Assembly (NCBI GenBank): GCA_902777125.1
Contig: CACYSQ010000010.1
Location: 55,728 to 119,727 of the forward strand
Source of the DNA: Ruminococcus flavefaciens
GTDB taxonomy: Bacteria > Bacillota > Clostridia > Oscillospirales > Ruminococcaceae
DNA length: 64,000 bases
Reading direction: 5' to 3'
Part shown: in pieces, positions 52,163 to 61,391 of the stretch
Numbering within the stretch: position 1 is the first letter of the stretch
Layout: each line of letters opens with the position of its first letter
The notes under the pieces: generated by a model
Database searches by the model: none
What the model was told of the DNA's origin: nothing
The model's input: only the letters and a program-made list of their open reading frames with translations
Made by a program: the position numbers and the translations under genes

Positions 52163-53092
52163 ATGATGATATACAGTAATATTCTCGAAGCTATGGGACA
52201 TACTCCCATGATAAGGCTGAACCGCATGACACCTCCCGGAGCTGCACAGATACTCGTCAAATTCGAGGGTCTGAACGTCGGCGGCTCGGTCAAGACCCGA
52301 ACTGCCTATAACATGATACTCAACGCCGAAAAGCATGGGCTCATCACCAAGGATACCATTATAGTTGAGCCTACAAGCGGCAATCAGGGTATCGGTCTCG
52401 CGCTTGTAGGAGCCGTCCGCGGCTATAAGACCGTGATAATCATGCCGGATTCCGTCAGCGAGGAACGCCGCAAGCTCGTCCAGCACTACGGTGCGGAGGT
52501 AATACTTATCCACGATGACGGAGATATCGGCAAGTGCATTCAGAAATGCCTTGACACTGCCCTTGAAATGGCTGCCGACGACCCGCACGTTTTCGTTCCG
52601 CAGCAGTTCGAGAACCCCAACAACACCAATGCCCACAAGTATTTCACCGCACTTGAGATACTCGAACAGTGCGCCTGCCGTATCGACGGCTTCTGCTCAG
52701 GCATAGGCACCGGCGGTACTATCACAGGCATCGGCGAGACGCTGAAGTCCCAGAACCCGGACATGGAGATATGGGCAGTTGAGCCTGAACACGCCGCTAT
52801 CCTCGCAGGAGGCACTATCGGTACTCACCTGCAAATGGGCATAGGCGACGGTATCGTTCCGCCTATCCTCAACAAGGAGATATACGACCACATTCACATA
52901 GTCACCGACGAGGACGCTATCTCGACCGCGAAGAAGCTCGCTGCACTTGAAGGGATAATGTGCGGTATTTCAAGCGGTACGAACGTTGCCGCTGCTATCG
53001 AGCTCGCCAAAACTCTCGGCGAGGGCAAGACAGTCGTGACTATTCTTCCCGACACAGCGGAGAGATATTTCTCCACGCCGCTGTTTGAATAA
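52163..53092 (+). CDS. cysK: Cysteine synthase (O-acetylserine sulfhydrylase)
   Basis: PLP enzyme making cysteine from O-acetylserine and sulfide. The 309 residues carry the PLP lysine in GGSVKTRTA (Lys44), the substrate loop PTSGNQGIG, the phosphate cradle GIGTGGTITG and GISSGTNVAAA. Thr replaces the usual Asp after the lysine. Either of two adjacent ATG codons could start it. Four bases separate it from the oxidoreductase gene. Confidence 0.94.
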   Translation: MMIYSNILEAMGHTPMIRLNRMTPPGAAQILVKFEGLNVGGSVKTRTAYNMILNAEKHGLITKDTIIVEPTSGNQGIGLALVGAVRGYKTVIIMPDSVSEERRKLVQHYGAEVILIHDDGDIGKCIQKCLDTALEMAADDPHVFVPQQFENPNNTNAHKYFTALEILEQCACRIDGFCSGIGTGGTITGIGETLKSQNPDMEIWAVEPEHAAILAGGTIGTHLQMGIGDGIVPPILNKEIYDHIHIVTDEDAISTAKKLAALEGIMCGISSGTNVAAAIELAKTLGEGKTVVTILPDTAERYFSTPLFE

Positions 53093-53095
53093 GCT

Positions 53096-54082
53096 ATGGA
53101 TAAGATAAAATGGGGCGTTCTCGGTACGGGACGCATTGCTAATAAGTTTGCCGCAGCACTCCGCGAAACAGATGGTGCAGTGCTTTGTGCGGCTGCCTCA
53201 CGGACTCTCCCGAAGGCGGAGGACTTTGCTGCGAAATACGGCTTTGAAAAGGCTTACGGCAGCTACGAGGAGCTTGCCGCTGACAGTGACATCGACGTTG
53301 TTTACATCGCCACTCCTATGGCTTCACATTACGCAGATGTCATGCTCTGCCTTAATGCGGGGAGGAACGTTCTCTGCGAAAAATCGGTAACTCTCAATGC
53401 CTCACAGCTTGAAGATATCCTTGCACTCGCGCGTGAAAGGGGACTGTTCTTCATGGAGGCGATGTGGATGAAATGCCGTCCGTTCTACCTCAAAGCGAAG
53501 GAGTGGATAAGCTCCGGCAGGATAGGCGATATCCGCTATATAAAGGCTGATTTCAGTAATTTTGTTCCCTATTCACCTGAGAGCAGGCTGTTCCGTTCAG
53601 ACTGCGGAGGCGGCGCTCTCCTTGACCTTACGGTCTATCCGCTCACTATGGCAGCCGATATCCTCGGCGGACCGGAGACTGTTCTTTCCGCTGCGAATAT
53701 CCGCGAGGGCATCGACCTCAGCGAGAGCATTATCCTCAGATACCCCGGAGACGTCTATGCTTCGGCATACGGCAGCTTCGAGATGCCTCTCCGCAACAAC
53801 GCCGTCATTTCCGGCACCGACGCCCTGATAGGCTTCGGAGACTGGTTCCACTGCTCGGGAAAGGTCTATCTCATCGAACGCGACGGGAACTTTGCGGAGG
53901 AATTCTCCGACCCGGAGGGCGTGGACGGATACTCCTACGAGATAGCCGAGGTGCAAAGGTGTCTTCGTGAGGGACTTGCGGAAAGCCCTCTCGTCCCGCA
54001 CAGCGGTACTCTTGCAGTAATGCGTATCATGGACGAATGCCGCAGACAGTGGGGACTTGCTTTTTCCGGCGAAATGGTCTGA
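53096..54082 (+). CDS. Gfo/Idh/MocA family oxidoreductase
   Basis: NAD(P)-dependent dehydrogenase of unknown substrate, typically a sugar or polyol. The 328 residues have a Rossmann start WGVLGTGRIANKFAAAL, the EKS variant of the EKP motif (NVLCEKSVTLN) and the C-terminal GGGALLDLTVYPL. Resembles the dihydrodiol dehydrogenase/xylose-type subgroup. Likely co-transcribed with cysK; no functional link is evident. Confidence 0.88.
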   Translation: MDKIKWGVLGTGRIANKFAAALRETDGAVLCAAASRTLPKAEDFAAKYGFEKAYGSYEELAADSDIDVVYIATPMASHYADVMLCLNAGRNVLCEKSVTLNASQLEDILALARERGLFFMEAMWMKCRPFYLKAKEWISSGRIGDIRYIKADFSNFVPYSPESRLFRSDCGGGALLDLTVYPLTMAADILGGPETVLSAANIREGIDLSESIILRYPGDVYASAYGSFEMPLRNNAVISGTDALIGFGDWFHCSGKVYLIERDGNFAEEFSDPEGVDGYSYEIAEVQRCLREGLAESPLVPHSGTLAVMRIMDECRRQWGLAFSGEMV

Positions 54083-54123
54083 TAGATCCGTCCGGATTAA
54101 TAAATGAACTGTCAGGATCACCT

Positions 54124-54230
54124 GTAGGGGACGGCGTCCACGGCCGCGGTGCAGCAACCGGAAACGTTTTGCAAGGGCTGCCTTTGTCAGAACGACAGCG
54201 GACGCACGGAATTTACCCCTGCAATAAATC
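54124..54230. repeat. GTAGGG-family element before rplU
   Basis: Begins GTAGGGGACGGCGTCCACGG and ends GCGGACGCACGGAATTTACCCCTGC, with a GCAGC ... GCTGC core. It occupies the first half of the 54083-54374 gap. Confidence 0.55.
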
Positions 54231-54260
54231 CTGAATCTGCAAATAATTCTGAAAAAATGC

Positions 54261-54289
54261 TTGACAAACCGAAAATGTTGTGGTAAAAT
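54261..54289 (+). promoter_or_regulatory. Consensus promoter of rplU-rpmA
   Basis: TTGACA, 17-nt spacer, TAAAAT. Confidence 0.85.
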
Positions 54290-54374
54290 ATTATTGCCGC
54301 TTGTGAACGGGCTTAAAGCCGGACGTCCGTCCGCCCCCTGAGCAGCGAGTTTATTGAAAAGGCAGGTGCCACAA
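54290..54374 (+). promoter_or_regulatory. Probable ribosomal L21 leader
   Basis: 85-nt leader between the promoter and rplU with GC-rich self-complementary parts (GGCTTAAAGCC; GGACGTCC) and AAAAGGCAGGTGCC just before the start. Firmicutes carry a known L21 leader RNA at this position that mediates autogenous control; assignment rests mainly on position. Confidence 0.5.
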
Positions 54375-54686
54375 ATGTACGCAGTTATTGAAACCGGCGG
54401 AAAGCAGTATCAGGTAAATGAGGGAGATGTTATCTTCATCGAGAAGCTCGCAGCAGAGGCTGACGAGACTGTTACCTTCGACAAGGTCGTTGCTCTCGGA
54501 GCAGACGATGGTCTCAAGGTAGGCGCACCCTACGTTAACGGTGCAGCTGTTGAAGCTAAGGTAATTAAGAACGGCAAGGCTAAGAAGATCACTGTTTTCA
54601 CCTACAAGCCCAAGAAGGGTGAGAAGAAGAAGCAGGGTCACAGACAGCCCTACACTCAGGTGAAGATCGAAGCTATCAAGGCATGA
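54375..54686 (+). CDS. rplU: 50S ribosomal protein L21
   Basis: 103 residues: [18 protein letters not shown] at the start and [20 protein letters not shown] near the end, the L21 signature. ATG at 54375 follows AGGTG; seven upstream in-frame codons belong to the leader. Overlaps prp by four bases. Confidence 0.97.
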   Translation: MYAVIETGGKQYQVNEGDVIFIEKLAAEADETVTFDKVVALGADDGLKVGAPYVNGAAVEAKVIKNGKAKKITVFTYKPKKGEKKKQGHRQPYTQVKIEAIKA

Positions 54687-54997
54687 TCAGAGCTGAGTTC
54701 TATCAGTCACAAAATCAATTCCGGGGCTTTCGCGTGTCGGGCCACGCGGGATTTGCAGAAAGCGGACAGGATATAGTCTGCGCTGCGGTAACTTCCGCTT
54801 GTATGCTCGCGGCTAATATCATCACGGACGGCTTCCGTATCAGTGCTGAGGCAGGTGCAGAGGATAACGTTATGTTCTGCATAGCCGATAAGCCTGACGA
54901 AAGAGTCGGCGCTGTGGTCGATATGCTCATGCAGCAGCTCGATATGATAAAAAAAGATTACCCGGGAACTATCAAAATCTCAATTTCGGAGGTGTAA
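54683..54997 (+). CDS. prp: Ribosomal-processing cysteine protease Prp
   Basis: 104-residue YsxB/Prp protease that removes the N-terminal extension of L27. Visible catalytic residues are His and Cys in SGHAGF and DIVCAAVTS. It lies between rplU and rpmA as in other Firmicutes, and the L27 encoded next carries the expected cleavable N-terminus. Confidence 0.95.
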   Translation: MIRAEFYQSQNQFRGFRVSGHAGFAESGQDIVCAAVTSACMLAANIITDGFRISAEAGAEDNVMFCIADKPDERVGAVVDMLMQQLDMIKKDYPGTIKISISEV

Positions 54998-55003
54998 ATT
55001 ATA

Positions 55004-55288
55004 ATGATCAAGGTTAGTATCCAGTTCTTCGCTCACAAGAAGGGCGTTGGTTCAACAAAGAACGGCCGTGATTCTGAGGCTAAGAGACTTGGTGTCAAGA
55101 GAGCTGACGGTCAGTTCGTAAAGGCTGGCAACATCATCGTTCGTCAGAGAGGCACTCACATTCATCCCGGTGAGGGCGTAGGCATCGGTTCTGATGATAC
55201 TTTATTCGCAACTGTAAGCGGTAAGGTAAAGTTCGAGCGCTACGGCCGTGACCGCAAGAAGGTCTCCGTTTACGAGATCGAGCAGTAA
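55004..55288 (+). CDS. rpmA: 50S ribosomal protein L27 with Prp-cleaved N-terminus
   Basis: 94 residues. The N-terminal MIKVSIQFF precedes [15 protein letters not shown], matching the FF/AHKKG processing site of Firmicutes L27. Mature L27 reaches the peptidyl-transferase centre, so cleavage is expected to be essential. GGAGGTG precedes the ATG. Confidence 0.97.
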   Translation: MIKVSIQFFAHKKGVGSTKNGRDSEAKRLGVKRADGQFVKAGNIIVRQRGTHIHPGEGVGIGSDDTLFATVSGKVKFERYGRDRKKVSVYEIEQ

Positions 55289-55306
55289 TCACGCATTACA
55301 GACAAT

Positions 55307-55335
55307 AAATCCCGAGCTCAGCGCTTGGGATTTTT
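55307..55335 (+). terminator. Terminator of rplU-prp-rpmA
   Basis: AAATCCC / GGGATTT stem with an internal AGC ... GCG loop region and a T run, 19 bases after the rpmA stop. Confidence 0.75.
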
Positions 55336-55349
55336 CTTTAAAGAGTTTT

Positions 55350-55480
55350 TAGTTCATAGTGCATAGCAGGGGACTGCGGCTGAGACGTCCCAAAGGTCGA
55401 ATGTATCGCTGATGCGATATATTTATGATCCGTCCGCCGGCAGGCGGACACCATAACTAAGCACTAATAACTATGAACTA
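55350..55480. repeat. Inverted-repeat element before obgE
   Basis: Perfect 11-bp ends TAGTTCATAGT and ACTATGAACTA. The left end continues GCATAG like the element at 42369, the right end contains its complement (ACTAAGCACTAATA). Inside are ATCGC-TGAT-GCGAT and TCCGCC-GG-CAGGCGGA hairpins. It lies in the leader of obgE. Confidence 0.7.
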
Positions 55481-55505
55481 GTAACTCATTACGCATTGAA
55501 TATAA

Positions 55506-56795
<1,290 letters not shown>

Positions 56796-56796
56796 T

Positions 56797-57207
56797 ATGA
56801 GAGAAAGATTTCTCACCGAGCGTGAGGCGAACAATTACAGTCCGCTGAGCCTTGCGTTTCTCGGAGACAGCGTCTACGATACACTTGTGAGGGAGCATCT
56901 TCTCCGTCGGGCTAATATGCCGGTCGCGAAGCTGCATTCAGCCAAGATAAAGCTCGTCTGTGCGGAATATCAGTCCGCTGCGTATGACGCGCTCGCTGAA
57001 CAGCTCACCGAGCATGAGCTTGCCGTTCTAAAAAGGGGAAGGAACGCCACCGGAAACACCGTTCCCAAACACGCGGAGGCGGTTCAGTACCGCCGTGCGA
57101 CCGCGATAGAGAGCCTTTTCGGGTATCTCTTCCTCACGGGACGGAATGAGCGCATAAGGGAGCTTTTCGGCGTTATCATCAGCAGTGAGGGTGATGCCGG
57201 TGAGTAG
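56797..57207 (+). CDS. mrnC: Mini-ribonuclease III
   Basis: RNase III catalytic domain without a dsRBD, which matures 23S rRNA. The 136 residues include LAFLGDSVYDTLVREHLL with the catalytic Asp, and the second acidic site TAIESLFGYLFLTG. Start ATG 56797, right after the obgE stop. Confidence 0.93.
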   Translation: MRERFLTEREANNYSPLSLAFLGDSVYDTLVREHLLRRANMPVAKLHSAKIKLVCAEYQSAAYDALAEQLTEHELAVLKRGRNATGNTVPKHAEAVQYRRATAIESLFGYLFLTGRNERIRELFGVIISSEGDAGE

Positions 57208-57682
57208 GGTCATAATGACCTGCGGAAGGCTTTGCAGCGGCAAATCCACCTATGCACAGGGACTTGCGGAGAAGCTCGGAGCCGTTATCCTCTCGGTGGA
57301 CGAGATAACGCTTTCACTGTTCCCGGAGGGTGCAGGCGATATGCACGATGTATATGCGGAAAGAGCTGAGAGGTACCTTTACCGCAAATCTGCTGAGATA
57401 GTCCGTTCCGGGACCGATGTCATTCTCGACTGGGGCTTCTGGAAAAGGTCCGAAAGGGACTTTGCAAGGCGTTTTTATGCGGAAAAGCACATTGACTGTG
57501 AGCTGCATTACCTCGATGTTCCGGACGCGGTTTGGAAGCAGCGTATCGCTGAAAGGAACAGGCGTGTTGAAGCCGGAGAGGTCAGCGCATACTACGTTGA
57601 CAGCGGACTTGCAGAGAAATTTGCCGGTATATTTGAGATACCCGGTGATGATGAAATTGATAAGCGAATAATAATAAGATAG
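57194..57682 (+). CDS. P-loop kinase-like ATPase
   Basis: About 162 residues: Walker A GRLCSGKST, a DEIT strand, ILDWGFWKRSERD and an Arg-rich lid (QRIAERNRRVEAG), the pattern of small AAA_33/zeta-toxin-like kinases that phosphorylate small molecules. Substrate unknown. Start uncertain: ATG 57194 or GTG 57200, both overlapping the mrnC end. Confidence 0.82.
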   Translation: MPVSRVIMTCGRLCSGKSTYAQGLAEKLGAVILSVDEITLSLFPEGAGDMHDVYAERAERYLYRKSAEIVRSGTDVILDWGFWKRSERDFARRFYAEKHIDCELHYLDVPDAVWKQRIAERNRRVEAGEVSAYYVDSGLAEKFAGIFEIPGDDEIDKRIIIR

Positions 57683-57694
57683 GAGTGTCAAGCA

Positions 57695-58426
57695 ATGTCA
57701 GGTCATTCAAAATGGAACAATATCAAACGTAAGAAAGAAGCTACTGATGCTGTTAAGGGCAAGATCTTCACCAAGATCGGACGCGAGATAACCGTCGTTG
57801 TACGCGAGGGCGGTCCCGATCCGAACAATAACAGCAAGCTCCGCGACCTCATCGCAAAGGCTAAGGCAAACAACGTGCCCAACGACAATATCGAGCGCGT
57901 TATCAAGAAGGCTGCCGGCGGCGAGGACAAGAACAATTACGAGAATATCACATACGAGGGATACGGTCCGAACGGCGTTGCTGTTATCGTGGAGTGCCTT
58001 ACTGACAACCGCAACAGAACCGCAGGCGATGTCCGCCACTATTTCGACAAGTTCGGCGGAAATCTCGGCGCTATGGGCTGTGTTTCGTTCATGTTCAGCC
58101 GCAAGGGCATCGTTATCCTTGAAAACACAGGTCTTGACGAGGACAAGGTCATGGACGACGTTTTCGAGCTCGGCGGAGATGATCTTGATATGAGCGAGGA
58201 TACGGTAGAGATCGAGTGTGCTCCCGAGAGCGTTCACGCTCTCCGCGAGGGTCTTACTGCAAAGGGCTACAATGTTCTTTCCGCTGAGGCTGAGATGATA
58301 CCGGCTAACTACACCACTCTCACAGACGAGGATCACATCAAGAAGATGAACCTCCTCCTTGAGCACCTCGAGGACAACGACGACGTTCAGAACGTTTACC
58401 ACAACTGGGAAATGCCCGAGGATTGA
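57695..58426 (+). CDS. yebC: YebC/PmpR-family regulatory protein
   Basis: 243 residues beginning SGHSKWNNIKRKKEATDAVKGK-type sequence, with TYEGYGPNGVAVIVE and DNRNRTAGDVRH, the YebC hallmarks. Family members act as transcription factors or, in recent work, as ribosome-associated factors for proline-rich stretches. AGGAGTG precedes the ATG. Confidence 0.95.
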   Translation: MSGHSKWNNIKRKKEATDAVKGKIFTKIGREITVVVREGGPDPNNNSKLRDLIAKAKANNVPNDNIERVIKKAAGGEDKNNYENITYEGYGPNGVAVIVECLTDNRNRTAGDVRHYFDKFGGNLGAMGCVSFMFSRKGIVILENTGLDEDKVMDDVFELGGDDLDMSEDTVEIECAPESVHALREGLTAKGYNVLSAEAEMIPANYTTLTDEDHIKKMNLLLEHLEDNDDVQNVYHNWEMPED

Positions 58427-58432
58427 TCGGTC

Positions 58433-58462
58433 AGAAAGGACGCACAGATGTGCGTCCTTTCT
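58433..58462 (+). terminator. Probable terminator of yebC
   Basis: Perfect 14-bp stem AGAAAGGACGCACA / TGTGCGTCCTTTCT with a two-base loop, seven bases after the stop. The T tract is within the stem arm, so strength is uncertain. Confidence 0.6.
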
Positions 58463-58473
58463 AATGTGTGTTC

Positions 58474-58640
58474 AGTAGGGGGCGATGCCTTATCGCCACA
58501 TTAAATACCGGGGGGACTGTAGGGACGCATTCCGTGCGTCCGCGGGATACGATGCGGAGTATCGCCGCCCGCCAAAATACAGAGACACCACAGGCAGCGG
58601 AATAAAACGGAGTGGAACGCCGAGGGGCGGCGTTCCCTAC
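58474..58640. repeat. Three GTAGGG-family palindromes
   Basis: Units GTAGGGGGCGATGCCTTATC-GCC, GTAGGGACGCATTCCGTGCG-TCC (58519-58541) and GGAACGCCGAGGGGCGGCGT-TCCCTAC (58614-58640). They fill most of the yebC-mntP gap. Confidence 0.7.
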
Positions 58641-58672
58641 AAATTGGATTAGCAATTGCAAACTAACATAAC

Positions 58673-58701
58673 TTGACCGTCACCAAAATATAATGTATAA
58701 T
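58673..58701 (+). promoter_or_regulatory. SigA-type promoter of mntP
   Basis: TTGACC, 17-nt spacer, TATAAT. The leader to the start is only about 16 nt, leaving no room for a manganese riboswitch. Confidence 0.8.
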
Positions 58702-58723
58702 AAAAAGCCGAGGTGACTTGGAA

Positions 58724-59290
58724 TTGAACATTTTTGAGATAATCATGCTGTCCGTAGGGCTCGCTATGGACGCTTTTTCCGTTTCGGTCTGTAAGGGACT
58801 GAGCATGAAGCGCATCGACCGCAAAGGCGCTTTCATGACCGCGCTGTTCTTCGGCTTTTTTCAGGCTGGTATGCCTGTTATCGGCTACCTCCTCGGCAGC
58901 CGCTTCATGGACAAGATCGAGAGCATCGACCACTGGATAGCGTTCGTGCTCCTTGCCTTTATCGGCGGAAAGATGATATTCGAGGCTCTTACCGAAAAAG
59001 ATGACGAGGAAGCAGGGGAGTACCGGCTGAACTACTGGGAGCTCACCGTTCTTGCTGTTGCAACGAGCATAGATGCGCTTGCGGTCGGACTTGTCTTTGC
59101 GGCCTCCGGAACGAGTATTATTTTCCCGGTCACAATGATAGGAACGATAACCTTTGCGCTGTCCTTGGCGGGAGTTTTCATAGGTCACAGATTCGGCGGA
59201 AAATTCGGCAACAAGGCTGAGATAGCCGGAGGCGTGATACTAATTCTCATCGGAACGAAGCTGCTTCTCGAAGGAGTGGGCTTGCTGTGA
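58724..59290 (+). CDS. mntP: Putative manganese efflux pump MntP
   Basis: 188 residues with six membrane helices in two repeats, each with the acidic signature: GLAMDAFSVSVCKG and ATSIDALAVGLVF. Exports Mn2+ in characterised members. I choose TTG 58724 (product MNIFEII), eight bases after AGGTG, over the TTG two codons earlier. Confidence 0.92.
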   Translation: MNIFEIIMLSVGLAMDAFSVSVCKGLSMKRIDRKGAFMTALFFGFFQAGMPVIGYLLGSRFMDKIESIDHWIAFVLLAFIGGKMIFEALTEKDDEEAGEYRLNYWELTVLAVATSIDALAVGLVFAASGTSIIFPVTMIGTITFALSLAGVFIGHRFGGKFGNKAEIAGGVILILIGTKLLLEGVGLL

Positions 59291-59354
59291 GCTTGGCTCA
59301 TGGTGAATAGAGATCGGCAGGGGACAGCGGTCCCGGCAGCTTAAAGCCATACAT

Positions 59355-59383
59355 AAAAAAACCGGCATTTCTGCCGGTTTTTT
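59355..59383. terminator. Bidirectional terminator
   Basis: AAAAAAACCGGCA / TGCCGGTTTTTT between the convergent mntP and InlB-repeat genes. Confidence 0.9.
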
Positions 59384-59398
59384 GTTGTGTTCAGCGGA

Positions 59399-60703
59399 TC
59401 ATGCTTTCGGTTCGTCACCCGAAAGAGAGGCGTAAATGCCGAGTTTATAGCGCTGAATGTACAGAGCGTCTCTGTAAGTTACCCCTGAAAGACCGTCCAC
59501 ATCTGCGTTCTTTTCAGCCTGTTCGTTAAGAGAATATTTGTCCGGATTGCTGACCGCCTGCATTATCCTTACGGCGTCCGCGAGGTTTACCTCGTTATCG
59601 CCGTTGGCATCGCCGGAAAGCTTCGGGAATTTCGCATCGCTTGTCCATACCGCCTCAAAGCAGTAGCCGAGACCGGGGAGTGCTCCCTCGACCTTGTACT
59701 CGTCACCGGGCTGGTAGAGCTTGTCCTCATACTTCCAGCCGCTGAAGGTATAGCCCGATCTCTTTGAGCGGTTTTCCGGTATGGTGAGGATATCGTCTGT
59801 GGCGCAGCGTACCTTGAAGGAGGAGCTGCCCTCGTCAAAGAGAATGTTGTAATTAATGGGCGCCCACTGTGCTGTGAAGGTCAGGTCGTGCGAGGGCATA
59901 GTGAACTGTGCGAGCTGAGGATAAACAACATTGTCGTCGCTGCACAGCCAGCCTGCAAAATCGAAGCCGAGACGCGAGAAGCGGTCGCTTGCCTGGAGGC
60001 TGAAGTGGCTTTCCTCGGTACCGGGATAGGTATAGCTCGTACCGCCGACTATACGGTCATCGGTGCCGGGATCGTAGTTGATATCGTAAATCTTCTTCCA
60101 GTTCGGAGTGAAGCTGACATCGTGGTCGGGCATAATATAGTGCTGTTCACCGCGAAATTCGTAGTCGCCGACCTTCCAGCCGAGGTGCTTGTAGCCGTCA
60201 CGCGGGAATGAAACGAGCGATACAGTTACGAAAGCGCCGGGAGCAGCTTTTGTGAAATCCGGGAGCTGTTTCGGGTCATAGTCAACGTCCTCAGCGTCCA
60301 TAATGTAGGAAGCCTTGTACTTTGTTTCCGGTTCAGCCTCATACCATACAGGCTTGAGCTCATTCTGGACATCGAAGAACTGAATGACCTCACCTGCGGA
60401 AAAGCCGCGGATACCGTCGATAGTCCAGCCGGAGAACTTATAGCCTTCCTTTACGAGCTTGACGTTGGGGATATGAACGGAATCACCGACTTTGCCGGTG
60501 AGATCGTTCAGCTCGGGGACATTTCCCTCCTCATCGGGCTTTATGGTAACGCCCTCCTCTTCGTAAACGAAGGAAATGGTCGCCTGTGCAGGCTGGGAGT
60601 CCTCATCGGCAGCGAATGAACCGAGAGGCATAGTCAGGAGCACAGAGGCGGAAAGTGCGGCTGCAAGAGCGGCTGAGGCCGTTCTTTTTGCGTATGAAAT
60701 CAT
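59399..60703 (-). CDS. Secreted InlB B-repeat protein with dockerin
   Basis: 434 residues: signal peptide (1-31), four InlB/Listeria-Bacteroides-type beta repeats (about 42-120, 130-205, 208-290 and 292-355; recurrent GY-x-F-x-GW and F-x-x-x-W ends) and a C-terminal dockerin (about 363-428) with loops GDANGDNEVNLADAV and NADVDGLSGVTYRDA. No catalytic domain is seen, so it would bring a binding or structural module to the cellulosome. AGGAGGG precedes the ATG. A DUF4250 gene lies 48 bases upstream. Confidence 0.87.
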   Translation of the reverse strand: MISYAKRTASAALAAALSASVLLTMPLGSFAADEDSQPAQATISFVYEEEGVTIKPDEEGNVPELNDLTGKVGDSVHIPNVKLVKEGYKFSGWTIDGIRGFSAGEVIQFFDVQNELKPVWYEAEPETKYKASYIMDAEDVDYDPKQLPDFTKAAPGAFVTVSLVSFPRDGYKHLGWKVGDYEFRGEQHYIMPDHDVSFTPNWKKIYDINYDPGTDDRIVGGTSYTYPGTEESHFSLQASDRFSRLGFDFAGWLCSDDNVVYPQLAQFTMPSHDLTFTAQWAPINYNILFDEGSSSFKVRCATDDILTIPENRSKRSGYTFSGWKYEDKLYQPGDEYKVEGALPGLGYCFEAVWTSDAKFPKLSGDANGDNEVNLADAVRIMQAVSNPDKYSLNEQAEKNADVDGLSGVTYRDALYIQRYKLGIYASLSGDEPKA

Positions 60704-60751
60704 GTTTTCCCTCCTGTTGCGTGGTTTTACCGCATGGGAGAGCGAAGTCTC

Positions 60752-60928
60752 TCAGCGGAAGCAGTTTTTTTCGGGGTCATAGGCATATCCTATCGCGGCG
60801 AGCTTATTTTCTATTTCCTCCCGCGGAACGCACAGGCTGCTGCAAAGCTCACCGAGATCGGGAAAGTCGTCGCGCAGCTTGGTATTGATGAAGCTAAGCA
60901 GGATAACCGGGTCGTTTGGAATGTTCAT
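60752..60928 (-). CDS. DUF4250 small protein
   Basis: 58 residues encoded from the ATG at 60928: starts MNIPNDPVILLSFINTKLRD and ends GYAYDPEKNCFR, matching the DUF4250 family of about 60 residues as I recall it. Helical, acidic, no signal. GGAGG lies six bases upstream. Function unknown. It is probably co-transcribed with the InlB-repeat gene from the promoter at 61036-61064. Confidence 0.82.
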   Translation of the reverse strand: MNIPNDPVILLSFINTKLRDDFPDLGELCSSLCVPREEIENKLAAIGYAYDPEKNCFR

Positions 60929-60949
60929 ATGATACCTCCGATTTCAATG

Positions 60950-61012
60950 TGCTCCCGGAGTGCTGTGATTGGGAGCATACCGGCAAGAACGCAGTGCAGG
61001 ACGTTCTGCCGG
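60950..61012 (-). other. Two hairpins in the DUF4250 leader
   Basis: GCTCCCGG-AGTGCTGTGAT-TGGGAGC and CCGGCA-A-GAACG / CGTTC-TGCCGG (with a GCAGTGCAGGA loop) lie back to back between promoter and ribosome site. A leader regulator is possible; no family recognised. Confidence 0.5.
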
Positions 61013-61035
61013 GAAACGTTATAACTGTCAAGATT

Positions 61036-61064
61036 AGTGTACAATAATTGTTAAGCCTTGTCAA
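61036..61064 (-). promoter_or_regulatory. SigA-type promoter of DUF4250-InlB operon
   Basis: Minus strand TTGACA, 17-nt spacer, TACACT. Confidence 0.75.
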
Positions 61065-61172
61065 CGATTTTTGACTATTTTGGAATGTGAATTTTTGGTA
61101 AATAAGATTTATGTTATAACAGTACTTGCTTCAGGCGAATACATATGTGTAAATGTAACCTATGATAAGGTC

Positions 61173-61264
61173 TGCCGTGTGCGAACGGAGACGATACCTT
61201 TACTCATAAACGCAAGCCCTTGAGGGGGGGCGACCCGTGGAAAGCAGGCGTATGCCTGTTGCGT
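61173..61264 (+). repeat. Two-block intergenic element, copy B
   Basis: Copy B of the element at 2743-2826, upstream of the hydrogenase-type operon. Block 1 at 61173-61192, block 2 at 61234-61259. ACGCAA (61210-61215) can pair with TTGCGT (61259-61264), closing a domain that contains the CAGGC/GCCTG hairpin. The 60929-61541 gap otherwise holds the two promoters and the DUF4250 leader. Confidence 0.55.
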
Positions 61265-61391
61265 GGATATAACAATGCAGAGCGTTTGTTAACCTCGGTT
61301 AGCCAATTATTGTCATGCTGACAAAAAGTTCATATGTGAAAATTGTTAAAAATCCACAAAAAACTTGAGTGCATTTAGGTTAAATTAGAAA

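Noticed and set aside
58702-58723. yybP-ykoY manganese riboswitch before mntP
   Set aside because: Only about 16-22 nt separate the promoter from the start, too short for that element.
61173-61264. Known riboswitch upstream of the hydrogenase-type operon
   Set aside because: I compared it by eye with remembered cores of c-di-GMP-I, cobalamin, FMN, SAM, glycine, ZTP and fluoride riboswitches. Only a trivial ACGCAA similarity to c-di-GMP-I was found, so no name is given.
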